A stretch of DNA of 64,000 bases from Terebella lapidaria (GCA_949152475.1 OX424568.1:7105667-7169666), one strand, 5' to 3'; shown: positions 35,691 to 49,664, counted from the stretch's first letter. A program made the numbers and translations. Notes: generated by a model from the sequence alone, not told the origin.

Positions 35691-38600
35691 GTAGCTCATA
35701 TCACTGTATAGACATGATAAAAGACGGATGTATATGTGAAAGATCTGTGCGTTTATAATTGTACTTTGTACTGCAACACATCTTCTTGCACGGTCATAGT
35801 GAGACATTTGTTTCGCTCGTAAGTATGTGTCCACAGTGAGTGACTGTTTGCATAGTATTCGTATCTACTTTTTGTTGTTTGATAATACCACCTGACCAGT
35901 TATGAGCGATAACAAGTGTGATTATTGTACACAACAATACTAGTAACTTGATTATGTTGATCTATTCCCACTGACTGTGCCTTCTTCCCATGATTTCATG
36001 ATGAATACTAGTAATGACATAATTATGATAAGAAAACCTGACCTCCAAAATGAATAAATATGATTAAGTAATTTATTCATCCAACACAAACATAATTATC
36101 GTCCATTATATGTTTATAATATATCGTCGTCCATTGAAATGTTAAACATATTAAGCAATAAATAATTTGAAAGTCACTTTAGTAGAATTATTAACCATTC
36201 AGCACAGTAGTTAAACGAGAACGATTATATTATTGTTTGTCAGCGTTGTCAAACACATATATGTCATTCAGGAACCTGCACACTTGAAACAAGTTAGCCT
36301 ACGAGGCTAGTCGGTGCATGCAGAAAATCATATTGATTTTCTTGGTGAAATTTTGGATCATTGGCCAAAGTTGATTGGATACATAGGGGGGGGGGGAGGG
36401 ACTACATTAGGAATAAAGCTGTCAATTCTCATCCGTCAATTTCTCACTTGTGTTATGACATCGTGTCTTATTAGGTACATTAGGCTTTGATTGTGTTATA
36501 ATATGACAATCAATATTACCCACTCTATCCTACATGTGCTCCAGTATACGATATCAGCATAATGTTATACTTGGTGAGGTATGACCTGGTTCTGTGTTAA
36601 ATTGACAACCTCATCATTCATGATTGCATTAACAATTATGAACAAGATACTGGGTTTTGGTGATCCCCTCGGGCTGTCAAACACAAGTTACCTGTTTCAT
36701 TTGTTAAATTAACAGTGTTGATGTCTTCCTAGTTTTTGGGGATTTCCTTGTTGTAGATCATTTCGCCGTCTGGTGATGATGAATTCAGGTAAAATCATAA
36801 CGGCTCAGGAATCTGCTCTAATCATCACATTTCGTACTTCATCCACTATGTAACCACTGCTAAACACCCTGGATCAAATGTTCACAGCTCCTTCCTAGAA
36901 CAAAATTGAGCTATCTACTTGGATGACTGCATTCCAACATGGCAAGGAAAGTAGAAGGTCTCGAATTAAAATTTAAGATATCCATAAAATTGTGAGTTTT
37001 AGTTACGTGCGACCCCCATTTAATCAGGATGATTCAAACACAGTCAATCATCCAGGACCGGATCAATATCAACAATTACTGATGCACACCTCCTCGAAAT
37101 TGAACTAGTAAGTTTACAATTCTTTCATGACAATTTGATCAAATTAGTGGTAAGCTACAGCACCCTTGATGCTAGGATTTTGTGTTCACATATATCATGT
37201 AAAAATGTGACGCTTATCAATTTTGGTCGTCAAAGTAACGAATTTGTTCTAAAATACAGGGCATACTACACAATTTCCCGCTATCCACTCCCCATGTAAA
37301 ACCTACCTAAACACTGTACTGCATTCCCTGCGATACTTGGGGCTGAGCGGTAAAATCCAACGAATGCCCCACCATTGTGTCTAAAAAAAAATGTACATAT
37401 CATACGGGATCAGTTTTTCGGTACCGTTTGTCGAAAATTACTAAATATATTTGTCCACCACTATCCCGTGTACCAAGTGCTGTGCGAATGTACCAGTTAC
37501 ATTTCACTTTCACATCGTCCTTTCACACACACACTATTCATCACTCGATGATATTGGCGTATACTCACCGTGATCTTGCAGAAGTTCACCGATATTGGCG
37601 AAGTGTATCCTCAACGTGACCTTGCTGAAGCCACGTGTTTTTGTTTATTTACATAATCGTTTATATTTATGCTAATTTGGTGTACGGCAGATTTCATTGT
37701 ACCGTGCTAGGCTATTAGAGTTTACATTCTATTCTCCGCTCACCAACGCCTGATGTAAATGCATAGATCATGTCTGCCTCTATTTTATATTTTGACAATT
37801 TAGGCATACCTACTCATCGAAAATACAACTGAAATAAGTATTCAATTGGGTTTGAGTTCCGCTTATCAACACTGACATGTCTCGTTAACATCAATCCTGA
37901 AGAGTTAACATATGGTGTAAAACTTATCCGGGTGTCTCAAAGCAACCACTAGATTACAGATTCTTCTGGGTAGACGATTTGCTATAAACTGAATGTAAAG
38001 TTCGACCTTCAAATACCAATCGGCAGGTGTTGGCTAGGTTGGAAGAAATGTCTGTACTCCAAGACTGACCTGCTCGTATCTGCCGCTGAAGGTTTCCAAC
38101 TGGAATGGATTAGTATACCTAGTTGACTGTGTATATTGTTATGTTGAGTTTGCACCATACCCAGTAACTGAGTGGAGATTTTTATTAGTTACGATGTTTT
38201 TATCGCCAAGGTTATACCTTTTCATGTTTGTATCTATACACCTTATCATTTGTTATTGACATATCTCCATCGATTTTGCCCGGCTGCATTGGAAGTGTAT
38301 GAGTGCACAGCCAATCACTTCTAGGTATGGTACTGGTTCTGGTAATCCTACGCACACTGAACTTTCAGCACTGAACACTGATCTCAAAACACTTACATTG
38401 ATTACACGGATAGTAGGATGACATTCACAAGTACACATGTGCTTGCTTTCAGGAACATCTCATCATCGAGTGATAGCATTCTTATCCTGTGTACAAAACA
38501 GGGTAACACTAGATAACACAAACAAAACTGTACCCGAATAAAAACCAGAATCAAACTTTGAATTACTTGGCAATAAGCTGAATATGCTCTTTCTTTACAT

Positions 38601-40427
38601 GATGTGCTAACTAATAATGAATTATAAATATTTTGCTTTATGAACTATATTTATTTGAAAAAAAAATCATGAAGTGCTCCTTCTATAGCACCTCATTATC
38701 ATAACAATTATAGCATCTTCAATTAGGGTTGTGTGAAACGCCACACAATGGTAAAGAATATAATGTTAGTTGCATCATAGCTCGCATGCATATTGTATAT
38801 GTTACTTGATTTTGCATGCCTTACATAATGTACATTCAGACATCCTGAGCAATAATCGACCAACTGGTAAAACACGTTGAGATTGGAACATATTTTAAGC
38901 CTTCTATATGGATGAGGAGATTGAGTAATGATATGTAGAAAGAGTTTTGTTGCTCAAGAACTCTCGAGGATATATATAGTTGACAATGATCCGAGGCGTC
39001 GAGGGCATTTTACCTTGCAGAGGAGATCCATTTGCACACAATTGAAGCTCTGTAATGCTTACATACTTTGAAATATTATATGTATGGACATATCACGGTG
39101 GGTACAAGATAAAAAAAACCTATAATATTTGGAACCAAAATAAGCTCGAGCAAACTGGTACATAAGTAAATAAGTAGTCAATAACAAGACAAAACACAAG
39201 TGGGTTGAAGGTATCCACGAACGCTAGTAATTCTAAATAGTGGCAGAATCTAAAATCAGATGTTTTTTCGAAAGTGTTTTCATTGAAATGCAACTGCAGC
39301 AAACATCGCTTGTTATCTTTTAGTTGGGTAATTTGAATCCCCTGAACTGTTTGGATAAAATGTCGGATGTGGGTAAACTTGCGTTTACATTGACTTTGGT
39401 ATTTACACAATTATTTGTCTGTAGAGAATACAAACACGTTTTATTAATCATTGTTTTATTGATCTTGGCACCAACCTCTTTTTCGGTTATTCAATACATA
39501 TTTTATATACCAATTAAAATACTTCTCTTGTTGAATCCGAACTGGAAATTGTGATATGATTGCAAAATTTCTCTTGAGTTTGCACTAATTTTTTTCTATT
39601 ACTTTGTTGTTTGTGATATCCAGATTTTTACAGATATTAAAGACATTTCTATTATTGGCAGTGATGTAGATTATTTTATCGATTCTTTCGCTATCAGTAT
39701 TTTTGGTTATCATGGAAAGTTTTGTTACGAAATCATTCGTTGAGGATAGCTTCCTATTTCGTCTACACAAAGATCGTTATAGTGACCGTCGTATTCTTTA
39801 TTGATTTCAGTATCACCGTCTCCATTCAACTACATTGCCCTAAAGATGGAATTGACAGTGCACCACACGAGTATATTGATGAAAAGAGTACAATCCAGTT
39901 TTAGTTCGTTTTTGCCTTTTACAATACAAAATCATTTTCTTGTATAAGCAATAATAAAAATACGCATTTATGTTTGCAAACTGTTTCACTGTTTTCCCAG
40001 GATAGCGTGGCTTTCAATCATGGGTCGATCTGAAGACAACAGATAAGTGAAATGCTTAAAAACCAACAAATCTGTTTTTCACCTCTGAAATGTTTGAGTG
40101 ATGGATTACCTGGAATGAGTGTTTTGATGTGAGTGTTGATTGTATTTGATGCATTTCCAGAGAAGTAGACAATAAATAACGCTCTTGCTGAAATGAAAAA
40201 CGATTGATGTGGATGTGTGTTTCTGGAAAACTGTTTCTCTGAATGATATGAGTGCCAGGCAGGAGTGGCGAAATAGCTGACTATGTAATGGTAGCAGCAT
40301 TTGTAACTTTTGCAACCAGTTGTCGTGCAAGTGCTATTTGATGTAATTTGATGCAAACAGTTAATATTAACTTTTATTGATAACAAAAACAACAAATGTC
40401 CATATTGGTTCATGTTACAGTGCATTA
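35691..40427. other. Non-coding interval downstream of the carboxypeptidase gene
   Basis: No gene is recognised. It contains an 11-base G run at 36386-36396. At about 39170-39430 is an inverted copy of the 31.2-31.45 kb repeat. Confidence 0.5.
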
Positions 40428-43400
40428 TTATTCGAATGTGTACATGTATATGATAAATATCAAGATATTAACAATGGTAAACTGTCCACCAGAATTGACA
40501 CTGGATGAAGTGCCTGACGATGATGTTTGCTTTGTATCGCTACCGGTAGTTATTCCTACAATGTTTTCGTTTTCATGGGGGTGTGACATCAGTTGATCTG
40601 GCGTGCTCGGTGGCGCCACCTTGTGCCTATAAGCGTTTATGAGTTCCCGGCTGATCAGTCGCACGGCTGCCCAATTTTCCTCACCGGTGGTTTTGATTTG
40701 GCTTGGAGGGATGATGAATGAATACTCATCCCGCAGTTCCACCAGATACGAGTACTTGATTCCGGCTACACCTTTAGCCCAGTCTGCAGAACCGCCTCCA
40801 TACGGGTCTAAATCAGAACACCATAGATGCTTTAATACAAACTTGCATTACTCATTTAACGAAATCTCATAATCATATTGTCCATTTGAGGAAAGCAATT
40901 TCTCAATAGCTTTGACGTAAGCAAATGACACCCAACTTCTGGGGGATTTGTACCAGTATGTAATATATAAATTGTAATACCTGATTTGAAATGAAATGCT
41001 TACATAATATTTGTGGGCCACGTCCTGCATCGTATGAAACACCATTCACTCTCTGCATCTTCCGTGTGGCTTTCTTTGCCAGAGCCATCTGCATATGTAT
41101 GGCAAGTTAGTCGAATTACAGATTTATTCTGATAATAAATGCATACCTAGCACTACAAAATATCTCAGTCTGAACTAGCAAGCAGTAAAATGTGAGTTTC
41201 AACCATCAATTACATTGATGTCAGCGACTTTCATAAAATTTCAGCAAGTACACTTGGTTATTTCATACAAAATATTCACTCAAGCAACTAAGGATTTGTC
41301 TGTCATGATCAAAGTTTTGATATTTTAATATTTATGTGAAATGACTAATCACTAAGAATCACTAAGAAGACGCAGTGCATGGTTGTGATATAATGAGTGT
41401 AAAAAGAATTACCAGTTGCATGTCGTCCCTTGGTATAGCATGTTTGCTGTAGTCCCAGCGAGACACGAAGTTCTGTCCGTATGAGTGATAGGTGATGAAA
41501 GAGAGGAAGGCATCCGACCTTGGGCGCAGGAAGTTGATGATACTTCTGACCTCCACTGCCTCTTCCGGAGAGTTCCCACGGTACACAGCAGAACATGGGT
41601 TAGTGCTTGACGAGGCTGGGTGAAATGAACACAATGGTTTGAAGTATTATTCCAACAGTAATGGAGTCAATTTAGTGCTCTAGTCATAAAGGCGATCATA
41701 ATAGCATCAGTTGATTGAAAATTTGATAGTTTTGGACAAACTCGCATCTTAAAATCTATCATCGTCATCCATTTCACAACCGGAAGTGATAGGATTTCTC
41801 GACCTACCTCCGCCCCATTTGTAGTTCCAATTTCTGTTTAAATCAATACCGTGACAACCAGAATAGTTGAAAGCTTGCCGATTTTTCCGCCACAGCCTAT
41901 CCTATCAAATCAATCATGCACATGGAATGTACGCATAGCTGAGGTCGTATGTTTTAGATCTATTTTACTAACTATAAAAAAAATAACATTTTCATATGTT
42001 CTTCAATTTTATCACATTTATGCGAAGTTCACCCACCGTGGTGTGCGTATATTCATAGCCGTCAGGATTCACAACGGGTAGAAAATAAAAGTCCAATTTC
42101 TTCAGCAGTGAGTGAACAATTGTGTCATTTTTTTCGTATCCGTTTATCAACTGCAACAGATTCGATCCGTGTGTACATTGATTGAGTAATGGAATAAGTA
42201 ATCTAACAACAACTGATTATCCTGAAGTTTCCACCAGGCAGTAGTGTATCTTATATTATATATATAGATATTCAAACATATGTAGACCTATCACTGACTC
42301 ATAGATGACTAATTTATGTCTAAAGACCTTATGAGCGATGTAGAGAACTGTGGATACCGAGATCCACTCTCGCGCATGCGTACCACCGTCCAACCACAAC
42401 TTCCACTTTTGAGGAGCCGGATCACCCACCTGTGGTCCAGAACAAATATGATGTTTTTCATATATTATACGCCGGGTGATAATTTGAGGTTATATGGCGT
42501 CTACTTTTTCATTCATAGCCACAGTCATAAAATTTAGGCTCCTACATTATGGCACAAATTCACTGTGTTCTGTGGAAGTCTACCTTGAGGATCCGTATTG
42601 GTCTGCCCTCGTGGGTTTTCCCGATGTCTATGATGGATGCCACAGAAGGATGGAGAGAGGCGATATGGTCCATCCACGACAGGATCTAATGGAAGATCAA
42701 CATTTGAAACTAATAGTAGTAAGTATCAGATCTGATAATCAACGATATAACAAGTGTTGTTCCTCACTAGAATAGATCCATGAACATTACATCTTGTGAT
42801 GATATATACCCCACTCTACACTCTTGTAGTGGGGAGTCTTGAATATATCTGTTGAAAAAAAACAAATGGAATAGGCATCTGCGTACGCAACTTTACCTTT
42901 TAAACGGAATACTTTCGTATTTACTTACTTCACTATACCTGGCATACCGCCGAAAAAAGTTCTCTTGTCTATGGTTATCACGTTTGGAACGTCTGTAATT
43001 CTGTGATCGTTCTTTTCTTATCGTGCTGTGGATAAGTAATTTTGAAAGAATTATTTTTCGTATCCTCTTTCAGGTTGCAATCTAGTGTATTCTTCCAGGT
43101 TACAATATCTAGTGTATAAAACTAATAATTAATTATGTTAGTATTTGCTGAAGGCTGATATCTTATAGAAAACACGATACACTGATATGTATCACATACT
43201 TTTTCAAGTTGTTATGGGTGACGAGAAGTGTGCTATTTGAGCCCAGGATATGACGTAAATGAGTTTGACGGTCACGTGGTACAAGAACATCCACCCAGCC
43301 ACCAGATGGCGCATATTTCCACACATCCAAATCCTGGTGTATACATAATAATAACAAGTCAATACAATCAATGATAAATTGATATTTATCAATAAAATGC

Positions 43401-44459
43401 TGAAGAGTATTCATAATATCATGAAATATCTTCCCGTTATATTCAGTTCGTTACATGATGAAGAAATTTACTTATCAGCTTTTATCCTAAGGATAAACGT
43501 GAAAAATCAGACAAATTGCATTGACCTTGAACTCACCCACAAATGCAACTCGGAGACTACGCTGTTCCACTGACTGTTGTTTTGTGTTGGAATTCTCCAA
43601 ACTTGACATCTGTGTGAAACATGAAGGTCAACATACATCACATTACAATGCGTTATAAAACCAAAACGAAAGAACATCTTCTCCTTATGTGATTTACGTC
43701 GATGTCGGAGGGAAAAACCAAGTTTAAACTGGAACCCGTGACCGATTTTCTTCAGTAGGATGCAATTTGAAACAGATGTTGCGGAATGGAAAACGTTAGG
43801 GTTATTCCATGGGAAATATTTCAGGTGTAGTGTTCGGTAACGGAATTTCTATAGCTAAAACACGCAACCCAATATAGCATGCTATTGATAGGAAATCATT
43901 CATAATGACTCGAAATTCCATGTGTTGAGAGGTCGTTGGAAAATGCAGGAAGCAGATCACAAATGGAAAAAAATTGTGATGGGAAAACTAGTAATGAAGT
44001 TAACCGCTACTGATAACGTGCTTCTGTAGAACACATCCAGACATGACTTTCGGTACTATTAGCATATAAACATTAAAAGGCGATGAATTGAATTAGTAAC
44101 ATAAATGACATTAGATACTAGTAAGTAAGGGGAAAACATGAATATGAATTTCATGATCGTAACTCATATTCTGTTTATATGCTCTTATCAATTATAAAGT
44201 AGACGCTGAATATAACGATGATTGTCCCTGAGGCATGTGATATTTAAACGAATTATATCTGTAGAAACTCTGTAGAAAGAACTTCCAGCATCATGATGCG
44301 TTAATTGGCTTTAATTAATACTCCTGTATCAACATACCCATCATAGTCGTGCATAAGCCGTTCCTTCAGTCCCGCAGTGAATGCCATAGTCACCAGCAAA
44401 CATATTACGCAATACACGTGGCAGTCAACGCGGCACGTGCCATCTGCTCCCCAATTCAT
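40428..44459 (-). CDS. M14A metallocarboxypeptidase precursor (A/B family)
   Basis: Eleven minus-strand exons in continuous phase, 501 aa: 44459-44338, 43609-43537, 43333-43200, 43025-42929, 42685-42584, 42429-42328, 42150-42037, 41901-41808, 41615-41413, 41088-41004, 40807-40428. The first exon has a hydrophobic signal ([14 protein letters not shown]). A propeptide follows (VWRIPTQ, GWVDVLV) and ends at a basic site (RRSKR) suited to tryptic activation. The mature enzyme removes C-terminal residues from peptides. It shows the zinc ligands in HAREW and THAREWIS context and YHSYGQ, substrate-binding NRNW (Asn144/Arg145 equivalents), a Tyr248 equivalent (ILY/PYGGG) and catalytic Glu in VELRDEY. 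The 255-equivalent is Ala, closer to A-type than B-type specificity. The last exon adds a Ser/Thr-rich linker and hydrophobic tail. One donor (GTCTTT, after 42328) is weak. Alternatives within M14A are possible. Confidence 0.9.
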
Positions 44460-46795
44460 TGCTGTTGATGTAGAGTTATGGACCGCCGTCTCCTTGTTAA
44501 CGATTGATGGTGAACGAAATGGACAAAATGATATGCCCCGGGCAATTATACCGAGTTTTATCGTTGTGGCCAGCTGCCCAGTGGTTATTGTTATAATGTG
44601 TTGTCACACGATGTGTGATGTCAAACTAAACTGCCAACTACAAAATACACGTAATTGCAGTACTTTGTGAAGTTAGTTATGCATTCCTCCTTGTTATTTT
44701 TCATTCATGTTAGCTGTGTTACACACATTCCAAACGATGCGTATAATTGACATCTAAACATTTTGAACTCGTGTTGAAGATTGAAGTAGTTTCTTTCGTT
44801 TGAAGAACTAGAAATACAATGTAATTGAACGGAATGCATCTTAACAATATCAGCAGTAGTAAAGCAATATTCCACACGATTCCCCAAGCAGTTTCACCAC
44901 ATTCACGCATTGCTTTCATACGTTTCCTATGATTATCTTTCGATGCATCTTGTTTTCTATCATGAATTGATTGATATCCGAATATCCACGACAATTATTT
45001 GCATCGGAGATATTCTCAGATTTCCCACATCTTTATGAATGATTAGATTGGTTAAACTTTTCGCCATGGTGTGTTTTTTCTCGTTTTTTGCTTAATATTG
45101 AGTTTTGAGTTATTGCGAAGACAGGGCCGGTCAGAAAATCACATCCAGTTTGACCACATGCGCGCTTCTCTAGATCCAATTTAGCATCGTAAACTTCGCG
45201 CCAGTTCCCTTGGCCCTTCTACCGACAACTGCTCCCCATTCCAGCGTCCCCCCCTCCCCTACCTCGGCCTCGCAGCAACCACTACCTATTGCTTCAACGG
45301 ACACAACGCTCGGCTCTGTTTCTCTCCTGCCAAATAACCGACCATTTATGAAACGCCGTGTCTTGAACGCACACTATAACTCTAAACATACCCTGGCCAT
45401 TACCTATAAATCATCATTTTTACATTGCCATGTCACTACGATTTGCTAGATTTTTGTCTAGATCATGTCTGACAACCATTCTACTTGAAGAGCTCGGATA
45501 TATCATGAGTATATTCATTCAATATGATTTATCAGGCATGTAAATTGAGAATAATGAACAAATGTATGAAAGTCATATTTGCAGTTAATGTAATATTAAA
45601 TGTATAATTAATGGTTACATCTATTTAACTTATCCAAGTTTGATATTTTGTAATATTTATCAGGTGGTTATTTTCTCCACTTTTTGGTACATTCCTACAA
45701 GCGTAGCCTTGCGGTCCGCATGTCATATAAGCAGATTCCCACCAATATAACAAACATTCTGTATGCATGCAAATATCATTTTTAAGCGTCTGACCTTGTG
45801 AGCACTATCGGAGAAGAACATGTATCGCCATTTACACGCACAGCAATAATTACACACACAAGAGTAGCCATCGGATCTATTTGTGAATCCTTGTTATATT
45901 TACCAGTGGAAATGTCACGTACATTCATTTCTTATTCAACCATGGAAAACGATGGACTATTTACTATGTACACATAACTTACTGTCATAGTTAGCTGTAA
46001 GTCTTGATATTCCTATTATTTAGTCAGTATTTATGGACACTTTCGCAGTATGCCACTGGTTATTTTTTCCACCCTCATTATGAATCTGCATTCGTGTCAC
46101 TTTTGGCAATTACTCATTAATCAATATCAAGTTATTTATTCGGTGAATGAGTCATATTATATTATCCAATTCTCGGACTAAGACACTATTTAGATATGGG
46201 ATTAGAAGAGGAAACCCCATTTCCCCCAAAGATCAGCCCGATCAGAAACTATCTTCAGACAAAATGCCATGGTTTTGTTTAGCAACCGTGATCGGTCATA
46301 CTGTGAACACATTAGATCAATTGCTTCATTATTTACTGAAACAACTAAGCGGAACAGTTCATAGTCAAGAAAAATCAATCATGGGGGCATGGGAATTTGT
46401 CCCAGAGGGAAATTGAATCCACTAGTAAAAGCATCAAATATCCTACTGGAAAGAATTCCCCACGCTCGACATTTTTCAATCAACATATCATGAATTCAGA
46501 AAATCATCGATCGAACACAGTACAGATAAAGAACACTGTAGAATCGGCTTGAATATTGAATGGGGTGTCTGGTGCCCCCCGCCCCCACAAAATGGTTTGC
46601 CCTTCAGCAGCATGCTTGGTTATTGCAGCGGTACACAATGTCTAAATAAATGTTAGTTCAATAGTGAATCCGAAAGGGCGATATTTTTTTTCTCACGGGG
46701 CCAATTCCATCAAATTGAAAAGGTCAAAGGTTTATACACCCGATCTAATAACTGACTAAATGTAGATGAATATTCCCAATAACAATTCTTCATAT
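44460..46795. other. Intergenic interval upstream of the carboxypeptidase gene
   Basis: Should contain its promoter and 5' UTR, but no confident element was identified. Several short plus-strand frames (for example 45210-45449 and 46147-46416) show no recognisable domain. Confidence 0.4.
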
Positions 46796-46799
46796 ATAG

Positions 46800-47267
46800 T
46801 GTAAAGTTCGGCGACCCCACGATGAAGAGGTATACCCTATCACTGGAGTGTCACCGAATGTCTTATATACCTGTCAGCACGTTCACGCTATAACCGTGGT
46901 GTCACTACTGTGTAGCTACCACGTCACAACCGTCACAACGCTACAGTGCTTTCCCCTTTCGGAAAGACCTCGTCCCCGAGGTCAGCTATATCCCGCTGTT
47001 GAGCCGGTCACAGGCCATGTATGCCTTACATCACACATGGCGGTGATGCGAGTCAACAGCGGGGGCCGACCCGGGAGCGATGCCGAGAGAAACCACTGTG
47101 GTTCGAAAGGTCAGGCACCAATGTAAAGTTCGGCGACCCCACGATGAAGAGGTATACCCCATCACTGGAGTGTCACCGAATGTCTTATATACCTGTCAGC
47201 ACGTTCACGCTATAACCGTGGTGTCACTACTGTGTAGCTACCACGTCACAACCGTCACAACGCTACA
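46800..47267 (-). mobile_element. Miniature LTR retroelement (TRIM/SMART type)
   Basis: Two 146-bp direct repeats (46800-46945 and 47122-47267) differ at one position by eye. Read on the minus strand each starts TGTAGCGTTG and ends GAACTTTACA. They flank a 176-bp interior. Inside the 5' LTR is a primer-binding site, TGGTGCCTGACC (minus, 47120-47109). A purine tract, GAAAGGGGAAAG, precedes the 3' LTR. The LTRs contain a TATATAAG box. A 4-bp duplication, ATAG, flanks the element (46796-46799 and 47268-47271). There is no coding capacity, so it must be mobilised in trans. Confidence 0.9.
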
Positions 47268-47271
47268 ATAG

Positions 47272-48290
47272 TAAAAATGAAACATCCAATTCAAAACAAT
47301 CTTAATGTATAGGACATCGGAAAGGGGATTTTATAACATCGATGGAAAATCACAACAATGTGCTCCTAATGATGTATCAATGTTGAATGAACATACACCT
47401 TATATCATTTGTATATGTACATACACGAGTATTGGTATTTATAAGCGTGACAAAAGTGAAATAATTGCGGTTCTTTTATCAATTGTTGCTCAAACCTTAT
47501 GCTATCAGATCCTTCCCTGGTACGTCTCGTGTTCGGAACCATATATTCTGAACGAGCGTGTGATTGTGTCTTGTTGATGAAAGCTTCTGAGCTCACACGC
47601 TATTGTTCTACAAATTATATGTACAGCACCAATATGGCCAATAACCTGAGGACATACAACGCGTGCCAACGGGTTCACTTTGATGTACATAGCTATATAT
47701 TTCTGCGAGGAAACAACCATAGTTGATAATAAGGTTGATGATAAATTACAGAGGTGGTAAGTGTGATGTTGGATACAACAACAAAGTAAAAAAAAAAAGC
47801 GTGTCTTATCAACGGAAATTCTATTATTGGGTGCAGTAACATCAGAGATGAAATTGATGGTATGTGAAGATATGACATAGACGTGGATTCCTTTCAATAA
47901 TATAATGAATCAAGTTTTTCACATAATTTTCCTTGCCTGACCTGCCATTCCATTTTGCCACCTTATTCATATAATAAAATCCAAGAACAAAGACACGGTG
48001 GTGCAGTATTTCAATTTATCATACCTCAAGCGAAAACGCCGCATCCTGATTGGTCAATCGCCATTGAACAATTTTACGTACTCAGTAGACATTTCTGTAT
48101 ATGGATTACTCACCGTGCAGTAATTTGATATACCTCAACGTTACTTAGCTTTTGAATTGATGATGTAATTTGCTTGATATCCACAAATTGCCATGCAGTA
48201 TGTAAGAAATGTCGAAGAACAGCAAACAGTTTTCATCAATTAGCTTATGATTTAACAAAGATTGACAAACTTATTTATTATTTTTGTATA
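47272..48290. other. Non-coding interval
   Basis: AT-rich with short unconserved frames. Nothing recognised. Confidence 0.5.
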
Positions 48291-48298
48291 GTAAAACG

Positions 48299-48437
48299 AA
48301 TACTGCACTGTTACAATGCAGGTACATGCAGTTACTACCCTCGGTGAAGAACATTACTACACTCGGCTTCGCCTCGTGTGGTAATGTTCTTGCCTCGGGT
48401 AGTAATTCCATGTACCTGCAGAGCAACAGTGCAGTAT
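48299..48437. mobile_element. Short palindromic hairpin element
   Basis: A 139-bp near-perfect inverted repeat. The left arm has ATACTGCACTGTT, GCAGGTACATG and AAGAACATTAC. The right arm has their complements in reverse order. The centre is CTCGGCTTCGCCTCG. It looks like a small MITE or foldback. It could also be a cruciform-forming site. There are no coding features. Confidence 0.7.
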
Positions 48438-48439
48438 TT

Positions 48440-49420
48440 GTATATTACTACATCTCGGTGACCATTTCATACGATATGTTATCATATGTTATATGATACT
48501 AGAAATGTCTACCCTTTCTTAACGTTATAGAGCCGCAACAAACACATACCGACTCTATTGGCCCCGGCCTCCGGCACAGACAATATACCATGCTCAACTC
48601 ATCATCATAGGGCCACAACAATCACACCTCATTGCACCAGCCCTGGTCTCCGACACAACCAGCAGACAGGAGAACATGCTCGACCCAACGTCATAGTGGT
48701 ACAGTAAACACCGAGTCTGAGACAATATTTTATCCCTTTTGTTTCGTGTTATTCCTTCAAAGTATTTTGTGTGATAGATGATATGATGTGTACATATTTT
48801 TTGTGATTGAAAATAATCTGATATTTTGATGTGCATTTGTGAGATAAGCGTGAACAATGACAATCCTCAGCTTGGTTTGTGTTTGATTTGAATGGCCTGA
48901 TCTTCAAGTCTTTGATGCTGGACTTAAAGTTTCTTTAAAGTAGTAAATCATTTCAAAATTATAATTCATTCAATGGCTTCACGTTGAAAATAATTAAGTA
49001 GTCACTTCACGTGAAAAGTCACATAGCATGTACGGATATGTGTATGTCATTGTGGCAAAATTCACCGCGTCTTGATTCCTGATATCGCTAGTTTTTTTTT
49101 TCTTTGAATAAACAACCTGCTTGTGATATGCCTGTGTTTGACGCACTCAGTGAACCCGATTTGTCCATTCCGACACGTTACATGTAGTGAAGGTTCCGTA
49201 CAAAAGTATTGAGTGATGACCAGTGACGGGGTATCGCAGCCTCACGCAATGCGGACTGTTGCTCCCCCTCCCCTTGCACGTTTCAGAAAAAGCATACATC
49301 AATATGAAAAAAAAGCATATTTCGTGGTCATTTCCTCTGGTCCATCCCTCCGCTCAAAAAACCGATAGCATGCAAGGATAGCTGCAAGATTATCCCACCA
49401 GAGGAAACCCTTCACGCTCG
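48440..49420. other. Non-coding interval
   Basis: No gene or known repeat recognised. Confidence 0.5.
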
Positions 49421-49427
49421 AGAATGT

Positions 49428-49632
49428 AAGTATCAATCTATTACCACCAATCCAGCCAAATGGTGATGATTCCAATAACAAACGTAAAATACAATATTTT
49501 CCAATAGAAAAAAAGCCTGACCAAATAGTTTATCCAACAACACACTGGTGTCATCAGGGGCAGACGGTGTGTTAAATGTAGTTGTTTCTACTGTACACCT
49601 GATGAAATTAGCATACAACTGCCCAACAACCC
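49428..49632 (+). repeat. Interspersed repeat family R1, intact copy
   Basis: Full-length R1 (GTAAGTATCAATC to ACAACTGCCCAACA). It contains the uninterrupted junction GCCTGACCAAATAGTTTATC, which serves as the empty-site reference for the transposon at 50459-52812. Confidence 0.8.
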
Positions 49633-49664
49633 CATGGAATAGGTAGATCACAGGCCAAAAGGCT

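Noticed and set aside
45210..45449. 79-codon Pro/Ser-rich frame in a locally GC-rich patch
   Set aside because: Could be a retroelement scrap, but no motif could be named.
46147..46416. 89-codon plus-strand frame
   Set aside because: No domain, no paralogue in the window, no supporting context.
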